Positions 1-11,400 of a DNA stretch of 64,000 bases are shown here, in pieces. Within the stretch, counting starts at the first letter, position 1. Every line of letters starts with the position of its first letter. This DNA is from Albifimbria verrucaria (Eukaryota; Ascomycota; Sordariomycetes; Hypocreales; Stachybotryaceae): contig JAHREC010000028.1 in assembly GCA_020081605.1 (NCBI GenBank), positions 146,911 to 210,910 on the forward strand, given 5' to 3'. Below the pieces are notes generated by a model that saw nothing but the letters and a program-made list of their open reading frames with translations, did no database searches and was not told where the DNA came from. The position numbers and the translations under genes were made by a program.

Positions 1-720
1 CCAAAGCATCGAATGGATCAATTACCACACGTAGAGCCTTACATAGCGGCTGCGAGGTTCGAAATTGAAGCGTATCATTCTTCGAATTAATATGCCACGG
101 TTTCTGTTGACCAGGTGGAACTGGCTTTGATACTGCCCTCCTGTCTCTCAGCGGAGCTGTTACGATATATATGCAATCTGCACCCCTTGTAATACACGTG
201 GAACTGAGCACCGGAGAATCAGCAAGTCTGTGTAGCCATGTTCAATAAGTTGATGAGACTGCCGTGAGCTAGACTAACCAGGCCGGACGTTGTTCGCCAC
301 ATTTTACATGGCGCTGTCTGCATTGTATGCATCCTATCCTGCTGCGCGTATGAGGTCGTCTGGTTCTTTCCTTTTGAATGTAAAGCGATCACTTACGTCA
401 TACAGCGGGCATCCATGTCATGTCTCGGGATGGTAGGTCTCACGCTCACGTCATACGATAGCACAAGAGCGGGCTCAGCGCTTTGCAGATCCACATTCAG
501 GAGACTGAGACGCTCTTACTAAGAGGCGAGATACGAGGACTTCGCCCTGCAATATCTGAGAAGAGAGGCGAGAATAGACGCTCATGTTGTAGAGAACAAG
601 TCGCACGATGCTGATCCCGTATTACGCCGTCTCTTGAGACATCTGTCTTGACAATTGTAACAACATTATCCTTTTACATATCTCACTATTACCATATCCG
701 TGCGAGGCACTAGGCACAAA
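1..720. other. No gene recognised
   Basis: Frames on both strands are short and match no family I know. The last 100 bases lead into the TATA element of the next gene. Confidence 0.5.
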
Positions 721-723
721 AGG

Positions 724-731
724 TATATAAA
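724..731 (+). promoter_or_regulatory. TATA box of the small secreted protein candidate
   Basis: TATATAAA lies about 100 bases before the ATG at 834. A pyrimidine-rich leader separates the two, as in many strongly expressed fungal genes. Confidence 0.5.
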
Positions 732-833
732 GAGGCATAGAAAACGACGAGGCTGTCGGTCGATTCTTTTGACATTGTCATTTGAAGCTTTTTGAACTAT
801 CATTTCTACTTATTCAGCCTCTTCAAACACAAT

Positions 834-1340
834 ATGAAGGTCTCTTTCGCGATCATCACCATGTTTATAGGGCTAGCTGCTGCCAGTCGGCTAAAGCCAG
901 GAGGCTCGTGGGTCGCGTATGCTTTTTTTTTTTTTTTTTTTGAAGCTGATTTGAATTCTCTTTGCTAATGCGTGCAAACATCTAGGATACAATTGTTGAA
1001 GGTTGCGTAAGGAGCTTCCGATCTAGTATAATTGTCGAGAATAGAAGACGTACTGACAATCCACGTCCACAGGGAAGAGAATGCGACGTATGTCACACCC
1101 AAGTTGGCCAATAATCAGCTTTCATAGCTAACAGCTTACAGGATGAATGTGTACGCCGTAACTATCGGACCTCAGGAAACCTCTCATATACTGACATAAG
1201 TTGGATTGATAGTGCCAGGAAATATGTGAGGATTGTAATGTAAAGACCTTCTTGAAAATGTGAAGGTTATGCATAGCTAATAAAACACATGACAGGCTGG
1301 CTTCGCAGGAGCTTGCCGAGATTTCGAGGTATGTGATAAA
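834..1340 (+). CDS. Candidate small secreted protein, multi-exon, possibly decayed
   Basis: The ATG at 834 opens a 27-codon first exon encoding a signal-peptide-like stretch: K, then a hydrophobic core FAIITMFIGLAAA, then SRL. A donor GTATGC follows at 917, with a run of 19 T inside the intron, a GCTAATG branch-like site and an acceptor ending at 985. Downstream pieces in one frame carry several cysteines (ECDVCH, DECVRRN, CEDCN). The frame entered through the 985 acceptor stops after eight codons, so either another acceptor is used, a base is missing, or the gene is dead. It has the look of a fungal effector-type secreted protein, but no family is recognised and the exon structure past exon 1 is unresolved. 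Confidence 0.35.
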
Positions 1341-1344
1341 GTAA

Positions 1345-2095
1345 TCAAGATATTGATAATATGCTAATCAAGATGTGATACTTTAGAGTGTAAGCAAACC
1401 ACGAGAAATATCACGGTAACTGTGCTAATGGGGTCGCGAGCTTAGTGCTGCCCGAGGACTGTAAGTTTTACACAGTATCACAATAATAGCGTAGCTTGAA
1501 CTGACTTTGACCCTGCTTAGCCCTGTACCAGTACCTGTAAGCTTTTCCACACCATCGCAATTATGGTGTATTTGGGACTGACTTAGATCCTGCTTAGCCA
1601 TATGATCTTACTAGGTGAAGCAGTTGGGAGATGCAACTTTGAGGTTCGCATACTTGGCAGGAAGGGGTGGAGGTCGATCAGTAAATGACGCACTGCCACC
1701 CATTTTAAATTCAAATTATCGTTATGGTCGTTCAAGATGCAAAAGTGGCTTCAAATGGCGTTGTTCGACTCACAAGATCGACATCCATCTTTAGTTTCGT
1801 CAGACAACATCAAGCCTTTCTTTCCAAGGCAAATTTGCCATGGGAAGCAAGTTCGTACCAGCTCGCTTCAAGTTACAAAATGACAAGCAGGTCGTTGGCC
1901 CAGCCAACACTCAAGACGTTGCGATCAACACTGAATCCAAACCAGCACATATTGCGCGACCTGTAGTGTCACCTGGCTCGTGGGGAGCACAAGTATATCA
2001 TGCTAGTAGCAGTTCCACTTCACAGGAAACCCGCCCAAGAATAGACCGGGGCCTCAAGCAAGCACGGGAGGCCTTGCAGAATCCACAGGTTGGTG
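1345..2095. other. No gene supported
   Basis: Two overlapping plus-strand frames (1724-1966 and 1840-2151) have ordinary composition, no recognisable domain and no clear promoter. I do not call them. Confidence 0.4.
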
Positions 2096-2099
2096 AACG

Positions 2100-2279
2100 A
2101 TCAAGTCTCGCCAGATGCTTACTCAACAACTTATGCATTGTAAACATGTGAAGTCTCTTCGTGTGAAAAGCACTTTCCATCGCCTTATCGCACCGAATAT
2201 ATCTCTTATTGGCAGGGTCCTGGAGATTATGCGATTTGATGTAGTGCCAAATCGCCTTCACTGTTTGAGGCCGTGACAA
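2100..2279 (-). CDS. SWIB-domain exon or fragment
   Basis: The minus strand encodes an almost complete SWIB/MDM2-like fold in about 60 residues: LSRPQTVKAIWHYIK, then HNLQDPANKRYI, then MFTMHKLLSKHL. These are the signature stretches of fungal Tri1/Uaf30-like SWIB proteins, which act in RNA polymerase I upstream factor or chromatin complexes. The exon begins directly after TTAG (2280-2283 on the plus strand) with an ATTAAC branch-like site, so it may be an internal exon. I found no upstream exon with the N-terminal DEK-C-like part, and the frame runs on into a non-homologous tail. Either a fragment or the last exon of a gene whose 5' part I cannot see. Confidence 0.5.
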
Positions 2280-2299
2280 CTAAGCCTCTGTTAATCATG

Positions 2300-3165
2300 A
2301 ACTGGCTAGATGCATTCGACAGATCTAACCTGGGTTGACCCAACAATAGCCGCAAGTGGCCTTGAAAGAATATATGGCGTCTGATGTCCCGTCAGTGTCA
2401 TATAAATTGTAGAGTTAACCAAAACCCACATGAAAGCCGCCTCGGTTATTGTTCGTCCACGTTGAGAAGCCGCGAGCCAGGCTGTTGAAACGTTGCAGTC
2501 TCGATAGTGTCGACATCTTGGTAATTTTTTCGAACACAATTTTTAAGCTTGTCATTAATGACGGGCATTAAGGGAATCTAAGGCTTAAATATTGTCGCAA
2601 TGCCTCATACTACCATTCCCCTATGGCGATAGCCCTGAGTGACAGCAATAATAGTGTCTCAGCCTCTGTTAATGAACAAAATCGCGATTGGACCTAAATG
2701 CACGCAAGTTACTTCATGGCATACATAATCCTGAGAAACTACAGGTCCTGCGATACCCTACAGCAAACGGTGGCTTACCGTTGGCATCAAAAGACTGGTC
2801 AGCGTGAGGGCGCTTGCACTGATCGACGCCCTTGTAGCCCCAGAGGCTATTGGTCGATGCAACTACAGCTAGGCGACAAGCAGACATGATTGGCAGCAGT
2901 GCGGTTGCCCAGGCGTGATTTTGTTTCATTGAGAAGCGATGAACCTTTGCCGGCAGCAACATTGCTCCTAAATTCAGCCAAGGACTGTATTCTTGCTGAA
3001 GTCTGCTGGGTCAAAGCTGAATGGATGTGAAGAGTTGTTGAGGGAATCCCTTCGCCCTTTCTCATGCAGCATGAATGGCTGGGTGGCTGAGATCCAATCA
3101 GATCAGGGTGGTAGTCATGTGGATAAGGCCAATCTATTGGTGGCAGCCGATCAATTGGCTGTCTG
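2300..3165. other. Intergenic, no gene recognised
   Basis: Only short overlapping frames occur. A stretch reading AGCCTCTGTTAAT is present at both about 2284 and 2662, the only repeat I noticed here. Confidence 0.4.
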
Positions 3166-3169
3166 AGAG

Positions 3170-3325
3170 ATCTTGCAGCTAGTTGTAAAATATTAAAGCG
3201 TGTGGTTACCTTTACTCTTATGGAGGGCGAGTTCGCTGGTGTTGATCCTATAGATGCTTGGATTAGCGCCTATCTGACGGCGAAAATCCAATCGTTTACC
3301 TTCGAGTCGGCCACTTCGCTCATGA
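3170..3325 (+). pseudogene. Internally deleted copy of the BTB gene
   Basis: Two blocks match the BTB locus further right. Bases 3170-3205 resemble 4464-4500 (promoter side, with CAGCTAG and TTAAAGCGTGTR), and 3222-3325 resemble 5244-5347 (the coding stretch EGEF..V.PMDAWISAYL.AKIQS). The blocks abut here, whereas in the intact locus about 740 bases lie between them. It is therefore a copy from which most of the coding sequence was lost. No start codon or BTB core remains. Confidence 0.75.
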
Positions 3326-3593
3326 TTGGTCATTCCGTTAATGTGTTGGACCGGCACATCTGAGGCTTCGGACGGTTCAGGGGATGGCATGAAATCGAAG
3401 CAAAAGTTGAAATAGTTTACAGTTTTTGGAGCAATTACGTCAGGCTGGACCTGCGCCTTTTAGCTGATGTCGGTGAGATGAGTCGCCAATAATGCCTGGA
3501 AGGCTCACCGAACACTCGACTCACCGAAATGCAAAGTTACAGCCCCATCGAGCCTTTGAACTCACCGAATGCAACGAAAATGACATCTCGTAG

Positions 3594-3600
3594 TATATAA
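3594..3600 (+). promoter_or_regulatory. TATA box
   Basis: TATATAA, 86 bases upstream of the ATG at 3686. Confidence 0.4.
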
Positions 3601-3685
3601 GGGTCATTGTCGTAGGTTCAAAATTGATTGAAATTCAGGACGACAGCACTTCAGGCACGAACCGAGAAACAGGCCGTATCGCAAA

Positions 3686-4099
3686 ATGAATAGCCATACT
3701 GATTGTCGTGTCTGGTTGATGTTCCACCGTGGATTACTCCCACAAACGCGGTATACGCCCTTTCAAGCGTATAGATATCTGTGCCAGGTTATTCCTGCTC
3801 AATGCAGTCTCCACACACCATTAACATGGGATGAACTCTCAATCTTCATTCATGCTCGTCATACATGTCGCCTCCCACCACTGGTTACGGCCAATATATG
3901 CACACCCATATCCGTTCGTCACGCCCTTCAGGCGCTGGTAACTGTCAACAAAAATTGTCTTCCACAAGGGGATGAAACTGAAAGGGCTATCATGACTGTT
4001 GGCTTTCTCTGCAGAAAATTCGGTTACAAGCACATGCCCCAGTTCACCCTGCCGTTACTATCCGGGCCGACCGACTCTTTAGCCTCGTGCTGTACCTAA
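3686..4099 (+). CDS. Orphan-family protein, short paralog of the 39.2 kb gene
   Basis: A single-exon frame of 137 residues with no domain known to me. It aligns along most of its length with the minus-strand protein at 39193-39888. Shared blocks are DC...LM.R..L, QAY..L.Q, P.TW, P.LVT, AL....N and a conserved core DE..R.I..VG.LC.K..YKH.P.F. The present protein stops soon after the core, while the paralog continues for about 90 residues with hydrophobic stretches, so this copy is C-terminally short. A TATA box sits upstream. Function unknown; the shared core argues that both are real genes or recent derivatives of one. Confidence 0.5.
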   Translation: MNSHTDCRVWLMFHRGLLPQTRYTPFQAYRYLCQVIPAQCSLHTPLTWDELSIFIHARHTCRLPPLVTANICTPISVRHALQALVTVNKNCLPQGDETERAIMTVGFLCRKFGYKHMPQFTLPLLSGPTDSLASCCT

Positions 4100-4744
4100 C
4101 CTGTGAACAACCCACAGCGCGCTCTAGGAATCTGTTTTTGTGTTGTGTGTGAATACCCTCCATGACATTCCCTGGGCCTTCAGTGTAATAATGAGGTTGT
4201 CCTCTTCAGGAGTAGATGCTTGACTTTGTGACTCGCTCTCACCGGTGTGAGAGTGTGGGATCTGACCAAATAGTTGCGTTCAGACATACTAGACATATTA
4301 CCCCACCCTTCGTGATGACGACCTTGCCCAGAGGCAAGGTTAAAAACCCCTCTCCTGGGGATAACAATCTCTTGTGACAAACAAATGCGTTATCAGAGCC
4401 GGATCCGGTGGGCCATGGCCCACCTGGAATGGTGTTTGAGAAATCAAAGGACCAGATGTGGATTTTTTGCAGCTAGGTGTAGACTTTTAAAGCGTGTAAT
4501 GTCCTTGCTCAAAACGGTCAATTAAGTGCGGAAAAGGTGGGTATGATATACACAGTTGGTTTTATTGACCCTCAGGATCTAGAACGCTTACATTGGGTTT
4601 CAATAATGAAGAAAAATCCAAGACTGCTGTTTCCGGCTGCATCTCAGATCGTGGCCTCTAGTGATACACTGAGCTGACCAACTATAAATTCAAAGCAAGC
4701 ACCTTAAATCCCTCCGAGCAACCTCTACGTGCTCAGTTTCGATA
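4100..4744. other. Intergenic region upstream of the BTB gene
   Basis: No gene seen. The segment 4464-4500 is the source or sister of the duplicated block at 3170-3205. Confidence 0.4.
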
Positions 4745-5686
4745 ATGAGTAACTCAGCAACCACGATGAAGAAGGACAAAAAGCGATCAAGCAAGCATGC
4801 CCCATCATTTACATCGTGAGAATCTTATGCGCAAATGCGATATGCATCATTCTCATTCTCAATAGGCCGTACGCGAGCACAATGGTTGAATTATGCTTCA
4901 AAGATCATGATCCCTTGAGGGTGCCCAGAGAGATCCTTCGCAAAAGTCCAGTACTTCTTGCTCGGTATGAGGATAGCAGACGGTTCGGACAAAAGTTTGA
5001 TATGAATGATATAAAGTACAGTGTTGGTCATGTTGTGGTTCATTTTCTGTTTACAGGGACTTATGATCGTCTCAATGAAACAAACAGTATCCTCGACAGG
5101 AGTCTTGATTCGGAAATAACCACGGCTCTTCAAATCTATCAGGCGGCACAGAGATACGAGCTTCCTCTCCTAGCGGAGCTTGTCAAAGATGAGATCAGTC
5201 AACTTGGTGCTCAGATAGACCTATCTCCTCTAATCAAGGCCCTGGAGGGCGAGTTCGCTGATGTCAGTCCTATGGATGCTTGGATCAGCGCCTATCTGAA
5301 GGCGAAAATCCAATCGTTGACCCTCCAATCAGCTACTTTCCTCGCGAATGAGACCGAGAACAAGAACAGCCAAAGTCTAAACAGCATTATCTTCACTGCG
5401 ATGCTTCAGCTCTTCTGTAAAAACTTCAAAAGCCCCGATACGAAACTAGAAGTTCCTACTGTGCCGTATGACTCTCCCTTGTACGAAAGTGGTAAGTATC
5501 ATGACAACGAGACAGCTTCGCAAACTAAATCAATTATAACAAGAAATAGATCTTGTCACTCAATCGGCGGATCTTTCAGAATGTTTCACCACAGAGACTG
5601 TCGAAATTACCCAAGAAAATGAAACACCACGCGAAGATGAAGAAGAATGGAGAGTCTGTAGTCATTGTTCCAACTTAATGAGATAG
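4745..5686 (+). CDS. BTB/POZ-domain protein, three exons
   Basis: Exons 4745-4815, 4866-5491 and 5550-5686 join in phase to 277 residues. The introns are 50 and 58 nt (GTGAGA..ATAG and GTAAGT..ATAG). A short Lys/Ser-rich leader precedes a fungal BTB fold: VELCFKDHDPLRVPREIL, SPVLLARYEDS, then HVVVHFLFTGTYD, then the helical ITTALQIYQAAQRYELPLL. The C-terminal exon is acidic and ends in a CSHC motif followed by a few residues, resembling a partial metal-binding knuckle. Fungal proteins of this type are usually of unknown role; BTB domains dimerise and can recruit Cullin-3. All exon joins stay in frame, so this gene appears intact, unlike the deleted copy at 3.2 kb. Confidence 0.8.
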
Positions 5687-5993
5687 GTGATAGTTCAAAG
5701 GCATAAGAAGACCGAATATATATGCTGTTATGCCACTATGAACTTTTAACTTGGACCAGAAAGGTGGAGGAAGTCCAAAGTCTTGAAGTATAGGTTAGCA
5801 TATAGATCAGTTACAACACGTTTGTTATTTACCATCAACTTTCCTCTGGATGAAACATTATGGTTGTGAATCGTTCAATCTTTTCTATTCTAAGTTTACG
5901 TGACAAAACTGCATGATTTTTATCCACCTATAACATAATAAAAGATTGAGCGCCGTGACAATTTGAAGATGAATATAGTGCATGTTTCTATGC

Positions 5994-6784
5994 CTACTGG
6001 CGGTTGCGTTTGGGCTTACAGCAACAGATGGTAAAGATCCATAAAAGCCCAGCACCCAGAGCGCATGCGAAGCTGAACCAGATGCTGGCCAAAAGCCACT
6101 ATTGATATGGGCGTGAGCATCGTACCACTTGCTAGTTGCCTCTACAGCCCCCACAACGATGACGGCTTGGGCAGTTACTAATGATGCCGCGACTCCAACC
6201 GCGAGAGTAGTAACAGACAAGACGAGCCATGTGAGGCAGTAAATAACACGAGAAAATTTGGCGAAAATGCCAACTATGAGTTCGATTCCCAAAGTTAGAA
6301 GAGCGAGAATAGCGGAGAGCTGGGTCCACTTGGAAACGCGGATGAAAACCTTCATAGCACTACTAAGTTCCTCGGGAAGCTTAATTTTGGGCCCAACCGG
6401 GTTAGCTAGGTGTTCTAATTTGGTGATATTTAGTGATTTGGAGGCCCAGTCAAACTGTCCCTTGGAACAGTGGCGGTCATTGCTTTGGAAGTCTGTCCAG
6501 CAGAAACCGAATATGTTGACTTCGTAGCTTTTGGCCAGGTCGAGGTCTGCCGCCGTGATGTTGCCATCTTTGCCACCAATGAGAGACTTTGTGTCAATAT
6601 CAAAAATCTTTTCCGCGATATTATCAATATTTGCCGGGCTTATAGATACATTCTCAGTGTTGAGCTGGAACAGATACATCTTTGAGTGTGTGACGCCACT
6701 CAAGCTTGCGGTAAGAAGCATCACGGTAGCGCCGACAGCAAGAATCACGGGAAGCCCTACACAGAAAAATTGACCTACACCCAT
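5994..6784 (-). CDS. SUR7/PalI-family four-TM membrane protein
   Basis: The first hydrophobic segment starts at residue 5 (FFCVGLPVILAVGATVMLL). A polar extracellular loop follows with a GFCWTDF..N..HCS cysteine pair, as in the SUR7 claudin-like family, then two further membrane segments (SAILALLTLGIELIVGIFA and VLSVTTLAVGVAASLV). The frame then drifts after FWPA. In the next frame lies a typical fourth segment, WFSFACALGAGLLW, with a CCCKPKRNRQ tail ending at 5994. One extra base in the CC run at 6087-6088 would join them as FWPSIWFSF. A 41-nt intron is formally possible but very short. The likely role is cell-cortex or eisosome-type membrane organisation, or pH-signalling PalI-like. A dead partial relative lies at 26.8 kb. 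Confidence 0.7.
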
Positions 6785-6856
6785 TTTGAGAGAGTTTTTT
6801 CATCGAAAGGTCGAAGCGGTATTGGAAAATCAAAGCGGTATGAAAAGGGTTCTTAG

Positions 6857-6868
6857 TACTGTACAGTA
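6857..6868. promoter_or_regulatory. Palindromic TACTGTACAGTA motif
   Basis: A perfect 12-bp palindrome 73 bases upstream of the SUR7-like start codon. The same 12-mer occurs at 37808-37819 and 49694-49705, and related half-sites occur elsewhere in intergenic DNA. It could be a binding site for a dimeric factor; this is inference. Confidence 0.35.
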
Positions 6869-7247
6869 AATCAGCTTATACTGTAACTCTTGTGAATGTC
6901 CATGAAGTGTTGTACTATAGATTCAAAATGCTTGTGGATCGTTTGCATCGCTATTGACCGGATGTCCCAGAAGGAAGTTCATAGTAGGCACACTGTCCTA
7001 ATTCTTGACCCTCTGCTCCCTGTTTTGTGTTCTGCCACGAGCTCAGTGGTGCACACGATAGGTACCCTCGACCACGTTCTGTTACCTTCGACATATGTTT
7101 ATTAAGAGCAGGGTTAGTATTGGGGCCAACTCTAGGGCCGTTTTGGCAGAGGCCCTTCTTGAGGAACCCCACAAAGCTGCTTCGTTACATATAAGTGGAA
7201 TGTCACTTCCACCACGTCACTCTTCCGATGTGGGATCAAGCGTAAAA

Positions 7248-7980
7248 ATGGCCCCAAAGCGTAGGCTGGAAGACCCTGACTGGCATGACGCCAAGCGTAG
7301 AATGTTTGAAGCAGTTGTTTCGCTTGTAGCATCACAGAAGCGTATACTAGAAGCGGGGATGCCGAGAATGGTCCTCTTGCAGAGAGGCTTAAGCGCCAAT
7401 TTGAAGAAGACAGCTTCGAGAGCGATGATGATCCCGCTAATGGGCCCCAAGTACGAGATAACACCAAGAATCTCAAGCGTGCCCTTGACGAAGACAGCTT
7501 TGCAGATGAACATGGCCGTCTCATTAAGCGCCCGGCATCGGAATTTGCAAAGAGCAAGCGCGCCCTCGATGAGAGCACGGACTCTGGACGCGCGAAGCGA
7601 CGATTCTTGACCCATGATCACAAAGCCCTGCTGAAGGATGGAATGGCACATTATAAAGTATTCGAGGGTGCTCATTGAGTGGATACCATGATATCCTGCC
7701 AATGTTCCAGAATGATATTTACTCCCTTGCCCTTTCTTTGATAAACTCTCCAGAAGCGTATCAACAGAAAACTTTGAAAAAGTTAACAGATGATTATCGT
7801 ATCAAGCTTTTGGACGCCATTTCTGACATTCAAATCAGTAAAATCAAGTTTGGCACATATGAGATAACATCCATCACTGTGTGGCGAGCCAAACTGTGTG
7901 GCGAGCCAAAATACAGGTACTTGGTCTTTAACTTTATCTTGTCTTCGCCCACAGCCCTGCAATTGCTTAAAACAGCTTGA
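7248..7980 (+). CDS. Charged KR-repeat protein of unknown function, frameshifted
   Basis: The ATG at 7248 starts a basic/acidic protein in which KR is followed by an acidic-hydrophobic unit again and again: KRRLED, KRRMFE, KRILEA, KRQFEED, KRALDED, KRALDEST, AKRRF. The reading frame is broken at GGGG 7355-7358 and at the TT of CATTGAG near 7673. Adding one base at each gives a continuous protein to 7980 with a non-repetitive C-terminal half (SGYHDILPMFQND, then SLINSPEAYQQKTLKKL). A 17-bp tandem duplication (TGTGTGGCGAGCCAAAC) at about 7879-7912 precedes a GTACTT..CCCACAG intron-like stretch. No family recognised. There is no signal peptide, so the KR sites are not evidence for secretory processing. 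Confidence 0.4.
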
Positions 7981-8101
7981 AATATATTATTTAACTATCT
8001 TTTTATCTCCTGGATATTTTTAACCAAGAAATTATGCTGGCGCTTTAGCGTAATCGTACGGTAAATATAGAGCCTCTCTTCTGCGGCGTTTAGCAAGAAC
8101 A

Positions 8102-8326
8102 CTATGAAATCACCACCACGGTGCTTGCGTTATTCCAGGAAAGTACAACCATCCATAAATAGGCCCTATATCCTGCATTTATCACTGGCAGCCTATTATC
8201 AGCCCTGTGGTTGCCATAAAAGGCCGATACATACAACATCGCGAAGTCGATCAGTACCTCCAAATTAATAAAATAATTGGATCCGGCTAGCATCGGAGTG
8301 CTGGCATAGATGACTAACGGCCCCAT
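8102..8326 (-). pseudogene. Fragment related to 13450-13570, inverted
   Basis: The minus strand encodes STPMLAGSNYF..L, then LIDFAMLYVS. A close relative on the plus strand at 13450-13570 encodes STPMLAGSNCF, then PIDLAMLY. The match is evident at both DNA and protein level over about 100 bases. Both are short and end soon after the shared block, so they look like remnants of one gene family placed as an inverted pair around the ankyrin NLR gene. Family unknown. Confidence 0.55.
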
Positions 8327-8446
8327 TGATTAGGCTGCGGCCGAACATAATCCGAGACCCATCGAGATCCCCTTAGTCCCTGCTAGAAGCTCTTCCCTCG
8401 ACTCTAGGCATATCACACTAATTGCGCTCCAGGAACACGCCCACAA

Positions 8447-11400
8447 ATGGCCCATCGCCCCGCACGGCAGATCCCCGTCCTGGAATTGGCCCCGATCGAT
8501 ATGGAGGTCATAGACCCAGCCAACATCGTCGCCTCCATTCTCGTGGCCGTCGCGACGATATGCGTTTACCTCTGGTTCCATAAAAACCCGCACATTCTAT
8601 TTCGGCATCACCCACGGCGGAATCGCATCCGAAACCAACACCAACACCAACACCCGCTCAAGTGACATTCCGCGTGCGCGGCGTGCCCTCGACTGGGACG
8701 AGCAACAATTGCTAGGTCTTCTAGCTGCCCGATACGAGTCAGCTGACCCAACTATCCGGTCCCTGGCAAATGAGATCCATGGCCGTTCGCGTACAGCCAC
8801 CGTCGCCTTCCAAAATATTCCCTCCGAGCTGCAGATACTCCCGGCTGGAGAGTCACGAAACATCCGTCTCCCTACGGCTCCCAATCAATCCACCCGTCCG
8901 CAAAGCCTGGCGCTGGATCATGGCTTTCTTGGCATCACCACTCTCTACGCGCCCCTTCGCAGGAGCATAAGGTGGAGTACGTAGCTTAACCAACGTTGCA
9001 ACAGTGTGCTAATCGCGCTAGTATTATCGCCATTTCTGGCCTCGGCGGACACGCTTTCGGATCCTTCAAAGAGAGGGGCGGAGAGCACATGTGGCTGCGA
9101 GACGCACTCCCCGACCACATCACACAGGAAGGCGACAACCAGCCGTGCGCGCGCATTATGATCTTTGGCTATCACTCGACAGTTGCGCAGAGCCAAAGCG
9201 TCCAGAACCTGGATACCCTTGCTTCGTCTTTCTACGGGAGCCTTCTGGATCTGATATCTGCTCAGACATCGCGGCCGGTCATATTCATCGCCCATAGCTT
9301 GGGAGGGTTGATCGTCAAGCAGGTCCGTGCTTTCAGGAAACTCATTGTATATTATCCTCACAAGATGGCAGGCTCTCATAAACCTCTCCAAATCAAAGAA
9401 GGAGGCTGATGAGAGATTCCTTCGAACAGTATATGGAGTCGTATTTTTCGGCGTCCCACATGACGGGATGGACATCACTTCGCTCGTTCCCATGGCCGGG
9501 GATGGGCCGAATCGATTCCTCCTGGAATCCATCTCAAACAAAAGCCCACAGGTTCTTCGCACCCAACAGCGAGAGTTTCACGAGGTTCTCGGGCATGAGG
9601 GTGAGGCCGAGGTTATATGTTTCTACGAAACTTGCTTATCTCCAACAGCCGAGAAGGTATGTCTTCGTTGATTATAACTGGACGTCGTCTGAACATACAA
9701 TAGAATAAGAACGGCGAGTGGAAACTTACAGGGCCATCGGCTGTCTTGGTGCCCCAGACATCAGCGACTCACTGTAGGCATTGGGAGACCGGTGAGGAAT
9801 ATATCTGCGCTATCAACCGAACCCACTCAGAGATGGTCAAATTTGGCCCCGAAGACGACGAATACGAAAAGGCTCGCGCCCGAATTAGCCGCCTTGTTCG
9901 AGGGGCACTTGTGATACGAATCCCATCCCTGTCAAGATTGGCCCAAGATTGCTTACAATCACTAGTCTTCCCGAAGATAGATGATCGGTCCCACGATATA
10001 GACGATGCCGCTAGAGGGACATGTCAATGGCTACTTGAACACGAGACATACAAGAAGTGGGCCGCTTGCCGTCGAGGCTTGCTCTGGATCAAGGGCAAGC
10101 CCGGCTCCGGAAAGTCGACATTACTCAAGTACGCCTTCAAACATGTCACGGAAACACCCAAAATCGGAGACAGAGCGCTCGTCCTGTCTTTCTTCTTCCA
10201 TGGTCGCGGGGAGGAACTTCAGCGAACACCACTCGGCCTGTTCCGATCGCTTCTTCATCAAATCCTACGGCAGGTCCCCGATGTACTCCCAAATCTCGTC
10301 AATACCTTCGACAGGCGGCTGAAGGAGAAGGGCAAACCGGGAGAGAATTGGGAGTGGCACCTAAACGAGCTGTGGGACTACTTCAAGTCGTCGCTTCCGG
10401 GGTTCTGCAGACCCGCTCCGTCTGGCTCTTTGTCGACGCCTTGGACGAAGCTGGCGACGCGAACGCTCGCGACCTGGTCCAAAAGTTTAAGTCGCTGCTC
10501 GAATGGCTGCCACCCACCCGCCTACCGTTTCACATCTGCTTTACTTGTCGCCATTATCCCATTCTAGACCAAGATTGTCAATTCATCAGCCCCGAGCAGG
10601 AAAACTGGGAGGATATTTCCACCTATGTACAAACTCGGTTTTCTACCGCCCAAAGTCTGGGTGCATCGACCATTCCAGGGTTGATTACAAAACGTGCCGA
10701 CGGTGTCTTCATGTGGGCGCGTCTCGTGGTGGATCAAGCGCTGAAACTCGACAATGAAGGAGAAGGACTGAAGAAGATCGAGAGAATGATCCACTCTGTC
10801 CATTCAGAGCTGGATGAACTATACAGCGGGCTGGTTCGAGGCATGGACGAGAAGCCAGCCTCCCTGAAACTCATCCAATTGATCTGTTTTGCCGCTCGAC
10901 CCCTTTCGCTCGATGAACTGAGGTGGGCTATGATCGTCTATCCCGATTGTCCGTACACATCGTTGCAGCAGTGTCAGAATGCAGAGAACTTTGCACCGGA
11001 CAATGATACTATGGAGAGGAGACTGAAGGCACTGAGTCGTGGTCTTGCTGAGGCTGTGCCGTCCTCTAATATACCGGTCGTCCAGTTCATCCATCAGTCA
11101 GTCAAGGACTTCTTTATCGAGAAGGGCCTGGCCATTCTAACTAAGTCCAAGTCGGCTGAATCCACAACTTCCCATGCCGGCGCCCTTGGAATTGCCCATT
11201 ATCAGCTGTCTCGGACCTGCATACGCTACTTGGCCATGGACGAGATCGGTCGGTCGCAGACCAGCGACCGCAAGACCCTGGAATCCGACTTCCCTCTGCT
11301 GCTTTACGCCACAACGTCGTGGATATCGCACGTACGAGAAAGCGAGGTGAGGGGTCTCTCAAGAGGATCTTCTAGGCTATTTCGCCTGGCCATCGGCCAC

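Noticed and set aside
6080..6125. A 41-nt intron in the SUR7-like gene
   Set aside because: It restores frame but is below the usual minimum and removes conserved residues. A single missing C in the CC run explains the break better.
7248..7620. KR repeats as Kex2-processed peptide (RiPP) precursor
   Set aside because: No signal peptide, the segments between KR sites are not conserved cores, and no modifying enzyme genes are nearby.
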